Shown one piece after another: positions 1-11,745 of a stretch of DNA of 64,000 nt (positions within the stretch are counted from its first letter, which is position 1; each line of letters opens with the position of its first letter). The DNA is taken from NCBI GenBank assembly GCA_963932465.1, contig OZ010800.1:35516352-35580351 (forward strand), given 5' to 3'. The DNA is from Maratus speciosus. Its lineage: Eukaryota > Arthropoda > Arachnida > Araneae > Salticidae. The notes under the pieces are model-generated. The model ran no database searches. It saw only the letters and a list, made by a program, of their open reading frames with translations, and was not told where the DNA came from. The translations under genes were made by a program, and so were the position numbers.

Positions 1-702
1 ACTAATAGATAATGTTTAAATTAGAAATGGACTTCAATTTCTACTTAATTGACTACTATTTACTTTTAATATTTTCAAGTGAAGCTATATTTCTTATAGA
101 TGCAATATCCAACAATGTTTATTTTATCGACAGATATGCAGTTGTATGCAATAGCAAATTATATATTTTTAAAAAATCCGGTTAAAACAAAAAAAGCTAG
201 TTTAAAACAAATAATCTGGGTTTTTTACAAAACAGTTTTTTGCCATCCTGATTTTAGGACTCTTCACAGAATTCCATTTCCTAAAATGAACCCTTCACAG
301 AATTGTATTTCACAAAAAGAACCATTCATAGAATTGTATTTTCTACACAAGGACAACATCATAAAATTTGCTTTTTTTTTTCTATTCTATTAAAGCAGTC
401 CTTTCACATGTATTTTAATTTTTAACTGTGTATGTTGAAAGAGACATTCATACTTTTTGTGGAAGATTCATATGTTGAAATGCAAATGAGTCCGTAGATA
501 GAAAATGTAACCTCCCCCCCTCCAAAAAAAACAATAAATTTTTTGTTATGCTACTTTTATTTTCACAAGTATTAGGAGACAAAAAAATCGCAAAATTTCA
601 CAAAAAACACCCTGCCAAAAATGTTAATAGAACAGTTAAATTTATTTTAGTAAAAGTAATGAATTTAAGGCAGCATATACATTTAGAAATTTACACCTTA
701 AA
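1..702. other. AT-rich flank of the tandem array, no gene
   Basis: No convincing coding sequence. The 97-codon open frame at 100..393 has low-complexity composition and no recognisable domain. Positions about 620-700 hold a short diverged extra copy of the sequence that opens the tandem units at 703 onward (the AAAATGTTAATAGA segment followed by the TTTAGTAAAAGTAATGAATT segment), so the array appears to start with a truncated unit. A purine/C-rich run occurs at 512-530. Confidence 0.6.
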
Positions 703-1269
703 AATACCATATCAAAAATGTTAATAGACCAGTTAAATTTATTTTAGTAAAAGTAATGAATTTACTATAGGAATATACATTTAGAAATTTACTATACATG
801 CACATAAATATTTACTGCATACTTTCATTGCAGGGTTCAGCGGCACTCAAATCTAATTCAAGGCAATTTGCAAATTCCTCAGCTGCGGACCTCCCGCAAT
901 TCCTAGCTTGTAAGATAATGGAATTTGAAACTATTCCAAATTATGAATAAAAGCTGTCCCCTTTCCTATCATCAAAAATTAATTTGAATTCAGAATCCAT
1001 CTATAAAAAAATTAATATACAATAAGAGATGCAATTATAATATTAAATACAATTATATTAATAGCTATGATAATAAAAAGATAAAGCAAAAATTTTAAGC
1101 ATTTTCAGTATGATTGTCACACTACAAAGTATGGATAAACCAAATCTCTTGAATTTCAAAGCATTTTCAATATGCTAGGAACTTGAAAAGCATCCTACCT
1201 TTATGAATTTCTAACTTGTGCAAAACTGGTGTTAACTTTGAGAGATTCAGGTAAACTGTAACTTGTATG

Positions 1270-2086
1270 CAGGGGTGATTCTGAAAAAAAAATTTTTTTT
1301 GAAATTCACGGAAAATTATTTCAACGGTTACAATAGAGGGCGGGGGATCCCACCCTAGGGCTAATTATGCGATCCATTGATGAAATTCGCATGTTATATG
1401 CAATTCTTTGACAAAATTCCCATTTTATATGCGATTCTTTGATACAATTCGCATTTCCCAGCTATCTTTTGACTAAATTCAATTTTTTTCGCAATCCTTT
1501 GACTAAATTCAGGCTTTTTTCCCTCACGCTTTGATGAAATTCAGGCTTTCTTCCATCATCCATTGATGAAATTCAGGCTTTTTTCCGTCATCCTTTGATG
1601 AACTTTAGGCTTTTATCCATCATCCTCTGATGAAATTCAGGTATTTTATACAATCCTTTGACAAAATTAGTGTTTTTTTGTAATCCTTTGATGATATTAG
1701 CATTTTTGTGTGATCCTTTTACAAAATTTGAGTTTTTTTCAGCAATCTTTGGATGAAAAACACGTTTTTTCAAATGATCTTTTGACTAAATTCACGTTTT
1801 TTCCACGTGATCCTTTGACGAAATTCACGTTTTTTCCATGCGATCGTTTGACGAAATTCTCGTTTTCCCCTGTGATCCTTTGACGGAATTTGCCTTTTTC
1901 ACTGCAATGCTTTGACAAAATTCGCATTGTCCCCATGATGTTTTGATGGAATGGATTTTTTTGGTGCCAATTTGTCAAAATTCATGATTTTTTAATGTCT
2001 GAATTTTCAGACGGATGGCCGATATTTTAAAACTTTCACAACCGAAGATTTAAATTTTCGAAAAATTCGGAACAGAATCACCCCTG
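1270..2086. mobile_element. hAT-like non-autonomous element carrying a minisatellite (unit 1)
   Basis: Terminal inverted repeats CAGGGGTGATTCTG at 1270 and its complement ending at 2086 are flanked by near-identical 8-bp direct repeats (CTTGTATG before, ATTGTATG after). This is the target-duplication length of hAT transposons. No transposase is encoded. Almost all of the interior is an array of degenerate 30-33 bp repeats. Corresponding copies lie at 3621-4436 and 5974-6789 in units 2 and 3; the element is absent from units 4 and 5. Confidence 0.75.
1370..1985. repeat. 30-33 bp minisatellite inside the hAT-like element
   Basis: About 19-20 head-to-tail degenerate copies with the core TCCTTTGACGAAATTCACG followed by a T-rich tract. 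The more conserved copies near 1780-1870 have a 33-bp period. Earlier copies (1570-1700) vary from 30 to 32 bp. The minus strand is fairly free of stops and reads as repeated 11-residue blocks (NFVKGS-like), giving 61- and 79-codon open frames. There is no sign that these are translated. The homologous arrays are at about 3720-4335 and 6070-6690. Confidence 0.85.
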
Positions 2087-2131
2087 ATTGTATGTTTTTA
2101 TTTTTATTTGTTTATTTATTTTGCTAATTTA

Positions 2132-2928
2132 TAGGGATACACCGAATAGTAATTTTGGAGGAATGTCGAATATTCGGCCTACAGGCGAACCGAATACCGA
2201 ATATTCGGTTAGCCAAATAATTTTTTATTTCAAAGGCATTAAAATATTAATTTAAAACAAATTACATAATACTTAATACAGAAAATAACATTTGGATAAA
2301 CAAGAGCTTTTTATAAGTAAACTTTATACTGAAAAAAAATCTACTTTGAGTTACTTAAGAATAGGATAGTTATAATCTTATTTAATTAATGAAATTTTAA
2401 GTTTCATGACTTCATCTCTGAATTTAAAAAAAATCAATATTTTCTTAAATTCTAAAACAAACATTTTAAAATCAAAGAGAAATTGTGAAAAAATTTGGAA
2501 GAAAAACTTCACAGGGTCATATATACTCTTTATTTGTCCGGAAGAGACTAAAGTAAAAGTAAATAATACAATCTATACAAATGATGGCAACTCAGCAAGG
2601 AAAATTTTAAATGGCATCCTAGATTAGTGTCTGAAATTTGCGATCCTAAAATCTTTCAACAAACTTTTAATGGAGATAATATGGTCTAGAAAATCTTTTT
2701 TTAAACATTAATTTACTAATTTTCTTAACTGAAACTTTACAAACAGCAAATAATGTAAAAATATTATTTTTTTTTATTTAAATATGATTATATTTATTTA
2801 ATTGTTCTGAATATCATTATAAGTCGACAGTTAAAATTAGAAGTTGTGAAAGGTTTTTTTAAGTATTCGGTGCGCCAATTTTCGGTGAGATGGCCGAATA
2901 CCGAATATTCGGTGCATCCCTATCCCTA
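2132..2928. mobile_element. hAT-like non-autonomous element, CCGAATATTCGG family (unit 1)
   Basis: Starts TAGGGATACACCGAATA and ends with the complement of TAGGGATAGGGATGCACCGA. It is flanked by CTAATTTA and CTAATTCA, an 8-bp target duplication with one mismatch. The interior includes subterminal palindromes of the CCGAATATTCGG type and no transposase. Full copies also lie in unit 2 (4483-5280) and unit 3 (6835-7632); 5'-truncated copies are in units 4 and 5. A related but longer subfamily is at 13906-16552 and 37985-38544. Confidence 0.8.
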
Positions 2929-3620
2929 CTAATTCACTACTGTAAAATAAAGTATCGTGTAATGTTCGCATCTTATAATACAGGGTATATACAATGATCC
3001 GTTTATATGTTTATGTTAATAAGATAACTGATACTGTATGAACATTACTGAAAAATACCATGTCAAAAATGTTAATAGACCAGTTAAATTTATTTTAGTA
3101 AAAGTAATGAATTTACTATAGGAATATACATTTAGAAATTTACTATACATGCACATAAATATTTACTGCATACTTTCATTGCAGGGTTCAGCTGCACTCA
3201 AATCTAATTCAAGGCAATTTGCAAATTCCTCAGCTGCGGACCTCCCGCAATTCCTAGCTTGTAAGATAATGGAATTTGAAACTATTCCAAATTATGAATA
3301 AAAGCTGTCCCCTTTCCTATCATCAAAAATTAATTTGAATTCAGAATCCATCTATAAAAAAATTAATATACAATAAGAGATGCAATTATAATATTAAATA
3401 CAATTATATTAATAGCTATGATAATAAAAAGATAAAGCAAAAATTTTAAGCATTTTCAGTATGATTGTCACACTACAAAGTATGGATAAACCAAATCTCT
3501 TGAATTTCAAAGCATTTTCAATATGCTAGGAACTTGAAAAGCATCCTACCTTTATGAATTTCTAACTTGTGCAAAACTGGTGTTAACTTTGAGAGATTCA
3601 GGTAAACTGTAACTTGTATG

Positions 3621-4436
3621 CAGGGGTGATTCTGAAAAAAAAAAATCTTTTGAAATTCACAGAAAATTATTTCAACGGTTACAATAGAGGGCGGGGGATC
3701 CCACCCTAGGGCTAATTATGCGATCCATTGATGAAATTCGCATGTTATATGCAATTCTTTGACAAAATTCCCATTTTATATGCGATTCTTTGATACAATT
3801 CGCATTTCCCAGCTATCTTTTGACTAAATTCAATTTTTTCGCAATCCTTTGACTAAATTCAGGCCTTTTTTCCCTCACGCTTTGATGAAATTCAGGCTTT
3901 CTTCCATCATCCATTGATGAAATTCAGGCTTTTTTCCGTCATCCTTTGATAAACTTTAGGCTTTTATCCATCATCCTCTGATGAAATTCAGGTATTTTAT
4001 ACAATCCTTTGACAAAATTAGTGTTTTTTTGTAATCCTTTGATGATATTAGCATTTTTGTGTGATCCTTTTACAAAATTTGAGTTTTTTTCAGCAATCTT
4101 TTGATGAAAAACACGTTTTTTCAAATGATCTTTTGACGAAATTCACGTTTTTTTCACGTGATCCTTTGACGAAATTCACGTTATTTCCATGCGATCGTTT
4201 GACGAAATTCTCGTTTTCCCCTGTGATCCTTTGACGGAATTTGCCTTTTTCACTGCAATGCTTTGACAAAATTCGCATTGTCCGCATGATGTTTTGATGG
4301 AATGGATTTTTTTGGTGCCAATTTGTCAAAATTCATGATTTTTTAATGTCTGAATTTTCAGACGGATGGCGGATATTTTAAAACTTTCATAACCGAAGAT
4401 TTAAATTTTCGAAAAATTCGGAACAGAATCACCCCT
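3621..4436. mobile_element. hAT-like minisatellite element (unit 2)
   Basis: Second copy of the CAGGGGTGATTCTG-ended element, carried along by tandem duplication of the unit rather than by a fresh insertion, because its flanks match those in unit 1. Confidence 0.75.
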
Positions 4437-4482
4437 GATTGTATGTTTTTATTTTTATTTGTTTATTTATTTTGCTAATTTA

Positions 4483-5280
4483 TAGGGATACACCGAATAG
4501 TAATTTTGGACGAATGTCGAATATTCGGCCTACAGGCGAACCGAATACCGAATATTCGGTTAGCCAAATAATTTTTTATTTCAAAGGCATTAAAATATTA
4601 ATTTAAAACAAATTACACAATACTTAATACAGAAAATAACATTTGGATAAACAAGAGCTTTTTATAAGTAAACTTTATACTGAAAAAAAATCTACTTTGA
4701 GTTACTTAAGAATAGGATAGTTATAATCTTTTTTAATCAATAAAATTTTAAGTTTCATGACTTCATCTCTGAATTAAAAAAAAAATCAATATTTTCTTAA
4801 ATTCTAAAACAAACATTTTAAAATCAAAGAGAAATTGTGAAAAAATTTTTAAGAAAAACTTCACAGGGTCATATATACTCTTTATTTGTCCGGAAGAGAC
4901 TAAAGTAAAAGTAAATAATACAATCTATACAAATGATGGCAACTCAGCAAGGAAAATTTTAAATGGCATCCTAGATTAGTGTCTGAAATTTGCGATCCTA
5001 AAATCTTTCAACGAACTTTTAATGGAGATAATATGGTCTAGAAAATCTTTTTTTAAACATTAATTTACTAATTTTCTTAACTGAAACTTTACAAACAGCA
5101 AATAATGTAAAAATATTATTTTTTTTTATTTAAATATGATTATATTTATTTAATTGTTCTGAATATCATTATAAGTCGACAGTTAAAATTAGAAGTTGTG
5201 AAAGGTTTTTTTAAGTATTCGGTGCACCAATTTTCGGTGAGATGGCCGAATACCGAATATTCGGTGCATCCCTATCCCTA
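4483..5280. mobile_element. hAT-like CCGAATATTCGG element (unit 2)
   Basis: Second copy of the element at 2132-2928, with the same CTAATT-type flanks. It is part of the amplified unit. Confidence 0.75.
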
Positions 5281-5973
5281 CTAATTCACTACTGTAAAAT
5301 AAAGTATCGTGTAATGTTCGCATCTTATAATACAGGGTATATACAATGATCCGTTTATATGTTTATGTTAATAAGATAACTGATACTGTATGAACATTAC
5401 TGAAAAATACCATGTCAAAAATGTTAATAGACCAGTTAAATTTATTTTAGTAAAAGTAATGAATTTACTATAGGAATATACATTTAGAAATTTACTATAC
5501 ATGCACATAAATATTTACTGCATACTTTCATTGCAGGGTTCAGCTGCACTCAAATCTAATTCAAGGCAATTTGCAAATTCCTCAGCTGCGGACCTCCCGC
5601 AATTCCTAGCTTGTAAGATAATGGAATTTGAAACTATTCCAAATTATGAATAAAAGCTGTCCCCTTTCCTTTCATCAAAAATTAATTTGAATTCAGAATC
5701 CATCTATAAAAAAAATTAATATACAATAAGAGATGCAATTATAATATTAAATACAATTATATTAATAGCTATGATAATAAAAAGATAAAGCAAAAATTTT
5801 AAGCATTTTCAGTATGATTGTCACACTACAAAGTATGGATAAACCAAATCTCTTGAATTTCAAAGCATTTTCAATATGCTAGGAACTTGAAAAGCATCCT
5901 ACCTTTATGAATTTCTAACTTGTGCAAAACTGGTGTTAACTTTGAGAGATTCAGGTAAACTGTAACTTGTATC

Positions 5974-6789
5974 CAGGGGTGATTCTGAAAAAAAAAATCT
6001 TTTGAAATTCACAGAAAATTATTTCAACGGTTACAATAGAGGGCGGGGGATACCACCCTAGGGCTAATTATACGATCCATTGATGAAATTCGCATGTTAT
6101 ATGCAATTCTTTGACAAAATTCCCATTTTATATGCGATTCTTTGATACAATTCGCATTTCCCAGCTATCTTTTGACTAAATTCAATTTTTTTCGCAATCC
6201 TTTGACTAAATTCAGGCTTTTTTCCCTCACGCTTTGATGAAATTCAGGCTTTCTTCCATCATCCATTGATGAAATTCAGGCTTTTTTCCGTCATCCTTTG
6301 ATGAACTTTAGGCTTTTATCCATCATCCTCTGATGAAATTCAGGTATTTTATACAATCCTTTGACAAAATTAGTGTTTTTTTGTAATCCTTTGATGATAT
6401 TAGCATTTTTGTGTGATCCTTTTACAAAATTTGAGTTTTTTTCAGCAATCTTTGGATGAAAAACACGTTTTTTCAAATGATCTTTTGACGAAATTCACGT
6501 TTTTTCCACGTGATCCTTTGACGAAATTCACGTTTTTTCCATGCGATCGTTTGACGAAATTCTCGTTTTCCCCTGTGATCCTTTGACGGAATTTGCCTTT
6601 TTCACTGCAATGCTTTGACAAAATTCGCATTGTCCCCATGATGTTTTGATGGAATGGATTTTTTTGGTGCCAATTTGTCAAAATTCATGATTTTTTAATG
6701 TCTGAATTTTCAGACGGATGGCCGATATTTTAAAACTTTCATAACCGAAGATTTAAATTTTCGAAAAATTCGGAACAGAATCACCCCTG
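5974..6789. mobile_element. hAT-like minisatellite element (unit 3)
   Basis: Third copy of the CAGGGGTGATTCTG-ended element, colinear with the copies in units 1 and 2. Confidence 0.75.
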
Positions 6790-6834
6790 ATTGTATGTTT
6801 TTATTTTTATTTGTTTATTTATTTTGCTAATTTA

Positions 6835-7632
6835 TAGGGATACACCGAATAGTAATTTTGGACGAATGTCGAATATTCGGCCTACAGGCGAACCGAATAC
6901 CGAATATTCGGTTAGCCAAATAATTTTTTATTTCAAAGGCATTAAAATATTAATTTAAAACAAATTACATAATACTTAATACAGAAAATAACATTTGGAT
7001 AAACAAGAGCTTTTTATAAGTAAACTTTATACTGAAAAAAAATCTACTTTGAGTTACTTAAGAATAGGATAGTTATAATCTTTTTTAATTAATAAAATTT
7101 TAAGTTTCATGACTTCATCTCTGAATTAAAAAAAAATCAATATTTTCTTAAATTCTAAAACAAACATTTTAAAATCAAAGAGAAATTGTGAAAAAATTTG
7201 GAAGAAAAACTTCACAGGGTCATATATACTCTTTATTTGTCCGGAAGAGACTAAAGTAAAAGTAAATAATACAATCTATACAAATGATGGCAACTCAGCA
7301 AGGAAAATTTTAAATGGCATCCTAGATTAGTGTCTGAAATTTGCGATCCTAAAATCTTTCAACGGACTTTTAATGGAGATAATATGGTCTAGAAAATCTT
7401 TTTTTAAACATTAATTTACTAATTTTCTTAACTGAAACTTTACAAACAGCAAATAATGTAAAAATATTATTTTTTTTTTATTTAAATATGATTATATTTA
7501 TTTAATTGTTCTGAATATCATTATAAGTCGACAGTTAAAATTAGAAGTTGTGAAAGGTTTTTTTAAGTATTCGGTGCGCCAATTTTCGGTGAGATGGCCG
7601 AATACCGAATATTCGGTGCATCTCTATCCCTA
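6835..7632. mobile_element. hAT-like CCGAATATTCGG element (unit 3)
   Basis: Third full copy of the element at 2132-2928, ending in the complement of the duplicated TAGGGA terminus. Confidence 0.75.
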
Positions 7633-7757
7633 CTAATTCACTACTGTAAAATAAAGTATCGTGTAATGTTCGCATCTTATAATACAGGGTATATACAATG
7701 ATCCGTTTATATGTTTATGTTAATAAGATAACTGATACTGTATGAACATTACTGAAA

Positions 7758-9069
7758 AATACCATGTCAAAAATGTTAATAGACCAGTTAAATTTATTTT
7801 AGTAAAAGTAATGAATTTACTATAGGAATATACATTTAGAAATTTACTATGCATGCACATAAATATTTACTGCATACTTTCATTGCAGGGTTCAGCTGCA
7901 CTCAAATCTAATTCAAGGCAATTTGCAAATTCCTCAGATGCGGACCTCCCGCAATTGCTAGATTGTAAGATAATGGAATTTGAAACTATTCCAAATTATG
8001 AATAAAAGCTGTCCCCTTTCCTTTCATCAAAAATTAATTTGAATTCAGAATCCATCTATAAAAAAATTAATATACAATAAGAGATGCAATTATAATATTA
8101 AATACAATTATATTAATAGCTATGATAATAAAAAGATAAAGCAAAAATTTTAAGCATTTTCAGTATGATTGACACACTACAAAGTATGGATAAACCAAAT
8201 CTCTTGAATTTCAAAGCATATTCGGTTAGCCAAATAATTTTTTATTTCAAAGGCATTAAAGTATTAATTTAAAACAAATTACATAATACTTAATACAGAA
8301 AATAACATTTGGATAAACAAGAGCTTTTTATAAGTAAACTTTATACTGAAAAAAAATCTACTTTGAGTTGCTTAAGAATAGGATAGTTATAATCTTTTTT
8401 AATTAATAAAATTTTAAGTTTCATGACTTCATCTCTGAATTAAAAAAAAATCAATATTTTCTTAAATTCTAAAACAAACATTTTAAAATCAAAGAGAAAT
8501 TGTGAAAAAATTTGGAAGAAAAACTTCACAGGGTCATATATACTTTTTATTTGTCCGGGAGAGACTAAAGTAAAAGTAAATAATACAATCTATACAAATG
8601 ATGGCAACTCAGCAAGGAAAATTTTAAATGGCATCCTAGATTAGTGTCTGAAATTTGCGATCCTAAAATCTTTCAACGAACTTTTAATGGAGATAATATG
8701 GTCTAGAAAATCTTTTTTTAAACATTAATTCACTAATTTTCTTAACTGAAACTTTACAAACAGCAAATAATGTAAAAATATTATTTTTTTTATTTAAATA
8801 TGATTATATTTATTTAATTGTTCTGAATATCATTATAAGTCGACAGTTAAAATTAGAAGTTGTGAAAGGTTTTTTTAAGTATTCGGTGCGCCAATTTTCG
8901 GTGAGATGGCCGAATACCGAATATTCGGTGCATCCCTATCCCTACTAATTCACTACTGTAAAATAAAGTATCGTGTAATGTTTGCATCTTATAATACAGG
9001 GTATATACAATGATCCGTTTATATGTTTATGTTAATAAGATAACAAATACTGTATGAACATTACTGAAA
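7758..9069. repeat. Tandem array unit 4, deletion form (about 1.31 kb)
   Basis: Follows units 1-3 up to AATTTCAAAGCA at about 8219, then jumps directly to TATTCGGTTAGCCAAATAA, which belongs inside the CCGAATATTCGG element. The missing 1.04 kb comprises the whole minisatellite element and the left end of the second element. The truncated hAT-like remnant runs from 8220 to 8944. Confidence 0.95.
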
Positions 9070-10380
9070 AATACCATGTCAAAAATGTTAATAGACCAGT
9101 TAAATTTATTTTAGTAAAAGTAATGAATTTACTATAGGAATATACATTTAGAAATTTACTATACATGCACATAAATATTTACTGCATACTTTCATTGCAG
9201 GGTTCAGCTGCACTCAAATCTAATTCAAGGCAATTTGCAAATTCCTCAGATGCGGACCTCCCGCAATTGCTAGCTTGTAAGATAATGGAATTTGAAACTA
9301 TTCCAAATTATGAATAAAAGCTGTCCCCTTTCCTTTCATCAAAAATTAATTTGAATTCAGAATCAATCTATAAAAAAATTAATATACAATAAGAGATGCA
9401 ATTATAATATTAAATACAATTATATTAATAGCTATGATAATAAAAAGATAAAGCAAAAATTTTAAGCATTTTCAGTATGATTGTCACACTACAAAGTATG
9501 GATAAACCAAATCTCTTCAATTTCAAAGCATATTCGGTTAGCCAAATAATTTTTTATTTCAAAGGCATTAAAATATTAATTTAAAACAAATTACATAATA
9601 CTTAATACATAAAATAACATTTGGATAAAAAAGAGCTTTTTATAAGTAAACTTTATACTGAAAAAAAATCTACTTTGAGTTACTGAAGAATAGGATAGTT
9701 ATAATCTTTTTTAATTAATAAAATTTTAAGTTTCATGACTTCATGTCTGAATTAAAAAAAATCAATATTTTCTTAAATTTTGAAACAAACATTTTAAAAT
9801 CAAAGAGAAATTGTGAAAAAATTTGGAAGAAAAACTTCACAGGGTCATATATACTCTTTATTTGTCCGGAAGAGACTAAAGTAAAAGTAAATAATATAAT
9901 ATATACAAATGATGGCAACTCAGCAAGGAAAATTTTAAATGGCATCCTAGATCAGTGTCTGAAATTTGCGATCCTAAAATCTTTCAACGAACTTTTAATG
10001 GAGATAATATGGTCCAGAAAAACTTTTTTTTAAACATTAATTTACTAATTTTCTTAACTGAAACTTTACAAACAGCAAATAATTTAAAAATATTATTTTT
10101 TTATTTAAATATGATTCTATTTATTTAATTGTTCTAAATATCATTATAAGTCGACAGTTAAAATTAGAAGTTGTGCAAGGTTTTTTTAAGTATTCGGTGC
10201 GCCAATATTCGGTGAGATGGCCGAATACCGAATATTCGGTGCATCCCTATCCCTACTAAGTCACTACTGTAAAATAAAGTATCGTGTAATGTTTGAATCT
10301 TATAATACAGGGTATATACAATGATCCGTTTATATGTTTAAGTTAATAAGATAACAGATACTGTATGAACATTACTGAAA
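9070..10380. repeat. Tandem array unit 5, deletion form (about 1.31 kb)
   Basis: Has the same deletion junction as unit 4 (at about 9530), so the deleted unit was itself duplicated. Its truncated hAT-like remnant ends at 10255. Unit 5 is somewhat more diverged than the others. Array homology stops at about 10380 after ACATTACTGAAA. A 96-codon open frame at 9743..10033 results from a chance lost stop and is not called as a gene. Confidence 0.93.
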
Positions 10381-10632
10381 TTGCATTTTTTTAGCAATGT
10401 CTACATGGGGTGTCCATTACTGGAAAATGACTAATTAAGCGTTCCAGTAATGGACCTAAAAAATAAATGATAATAAACCTAAAAAATAATGAAATTTTGT
10501 AAGTGGCCATTAGTATATACATAAAATTTAAAGTTTTCTATTACTATCAGTTATCTATTACTATAAATCAATCACCTTGTGCGAATTTTAATGCATAAGT
10601 TAAAACCTTTTACAATGTTCAAATGCACAAAT
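10381..10632. other. AT-rich spacer after the array
   Basis: No gene seen. It contains GGTGTCCATTACTGG at about 10413. A related GGTGTCCACTACTGG sits in the same orientation at about 13625, so the intervening 3.2 kb may be bounded by related sequence. Confidence 0.4.
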
Positions 10633-10862
10633 ACGTACAATACAATGACACAAAAAACCACATACGGCCGTTTCAAAGAGGATTCTTGAATCCCCTTTCT
10701 CAATATGATAAAAATATATTAAAAGATTAAAATAGGGTCAAAGAATCCCTCGGTTATAGTTTTTGTTATTCACCCTCCCCCCCCCCCCACCACACTGAAA
10801 AAGAAGATCCAAGAAACCTTGAAACGGCCGTATGTAGTTTTTTGTGTCATGGTATTGTATGT
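10633..10862. mobile_element. Hairpin MITE (TIR CATACAATACCATGACACAA-like)
   Basis: A 230-bp segment whose ends are inverted copies for about 48 bp: ACAATACAATGACACAAAAA with CATACGGCCGTTTCAA on the left, and the complement on the right. The centre contains a poly-C run (10778-10789). No ORF. No clean target duplication was found, so superfamily is unassigned. Confidence 0.65.
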
Positions 10863-10869
10863 GTTTCAG

Positions 10870-11380
10870 CGTTCGAAATCCTTGACGTTCCGCTGATCCG
10901 AGACCACTAAAAATTCAATCGGACCACTAATTTAAAAAATTTAGTGGTCCGAAGGACCAGTAACTAACAGTAACTTTTTTCCCTCTCTGAAAGGTAAACG
11001 TAAATTTTCCCATCCCTGAGAAAACTGCAACCAAGCATTACAATAAGCATAAAATTTGCATAAAAACTTAGTCAGTTAAAATAAATAAACAGAAATAAAA
11101 TACATAATAATTTCAGTTTTTGTTTATGTACTATTTATTTAATTTTTAGCAAATTATAATTTTACATTTTATTATGCCGAAAATTTTGGGTAACTGAAAG
11201 GAAGTTTGGTTTATATTCTCGGAGGAGGAGAGGGGGGGGGGGAGGTTGGTGTCACTCAAAGGGTTAAAGGTACTTATATAATTTTATGTAGAGGGCCAGT
11301 TACGATGTCTGCGGACCAGTTCTTGGGACCAGTGATCTTTTTTTTTAATCAATTCTACCGCTGAAAATAGCCAGGGTTGC
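10870..11380. repeat. Low-copy repeat X, copy 1
   Basis: Direct repeat of the segment at about 12900-13310. Both share the CCCTCTCTGA(A/C)AGGTAAAC start, an AT-rich middle, GCCGAAAATTTTGGGTAACT, a G-rich run, and a GGGACCAGTGAT end followed by TTCTACCGCTG. An internal palindrome of GGACCACTAA type lies at 10920-10950. No ORF. Confidence 0.75.
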
Positions 11381-11534
11381 AAAATCGCTAAAAAAATGTC
11401 GTTCATAACAAAAAAGATGATAGACGATCAAGGGAGAATATGCAAGGGATATACGAAAACTCATTCAATTTCATTATAAAAATTAACATAAGGTTAACAG
11501 ATGATAAGATTAAAAATTCAAAACAGTATTCTTG

Positions 11535-11745
11535 TATTTAATGACATTTATTATAATACATGTCCCCAAGCAGCATTAGCGATAAATACAAAATATTATT
11601 TTGTCTTCAAAAGCATCTTTAAATTAGAAAAAATTTGGTAAAAAAAAAAAAAAAAAAGATCTATTCAATCTATCTTTTAACATGCTCTTACAAACAAAAT
11701 ACCAAAGTTCTCCAAATGTTATTTATGAAAAAAGAGAGAGAAAGA
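11535..11745. repeat. Low-copy repeats Y and Z, copy 1
   Basis: Y (11548-11660) contains CCCCAAGCAGCATTAGCGAT and ends in poly-A plus GATCTATT; it recurs at about 12722-12880. Z (11693-11745, ACAAAATACCAAAGTTCTCC) recurs at about 12545-12600. Copy 1 has the order X-Y-Z and copy 2 has Z-Y-X, with each block in the same orientation, so the duplication has been rearranged. Short open frames here are low complexity. Confidence 0.65.

Larger units (their letters stand above)
703..3053. repeat. Tandem array unit 1 (about 2.35 kb)
   Basis: First full unit of a head-to-tail array. The anchor around ATCAAAAATGTTAATAGACC occurs at about 710, 3061, 5413, 7765 and 9077, giving periods of 2351, 2352, 2352 and 1312 bp. 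The unit contains, in order, about 560 bp of AT-rich sequence, a minisatellite-filled hAT-like element (1270-2086), and a second hAT-like element (2132-2928). Units differ from one another only by scattered substitutions and homopolymer indels, which points to recent amplification or homogenisation. Short open frames in the units follow the minisatellite and are not supported as genes. Confidence 0.95.
3054..5405. repeat. Tandem array unit 2 (2352 bp)
   Basis: Same order as unit 1: AT-rich segment, minisatellite-bearing element at 3621-4436, CCGAATATTCGG element at 4483-5280. The unit junction sequence is ACATTACTGAAAAATACCAT. Confidence 0.95.
5406..7757. repeat. Tandem array unit 3 (2352 bp)
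   Basis: Third full-length unit, with the minisatellite element at 5974-6789 and the CCGAATATTCGG element at 6835-7632. The left target duplication of the minisatellite element has decayed to CTTGTATC here. Confidence 0.95.

Noticed and set aside
1588..1978. Repeated 61- and 79-codon minus-strand ORFs with 11-residue repeats, also at 3939-4329 and 6291-6681
   Set aside because: They are readings of the minisatellite. Their repetition follows from duplication of the 2.35-kb unit, and no promoter, start context or domain supports them.
1370..1985. Possible CRISPR-like array of regularly spaced repeats
   Set aside because: Repeats are contiguous and degenerate with no unique spacers, and the DNA is eukaryotic.
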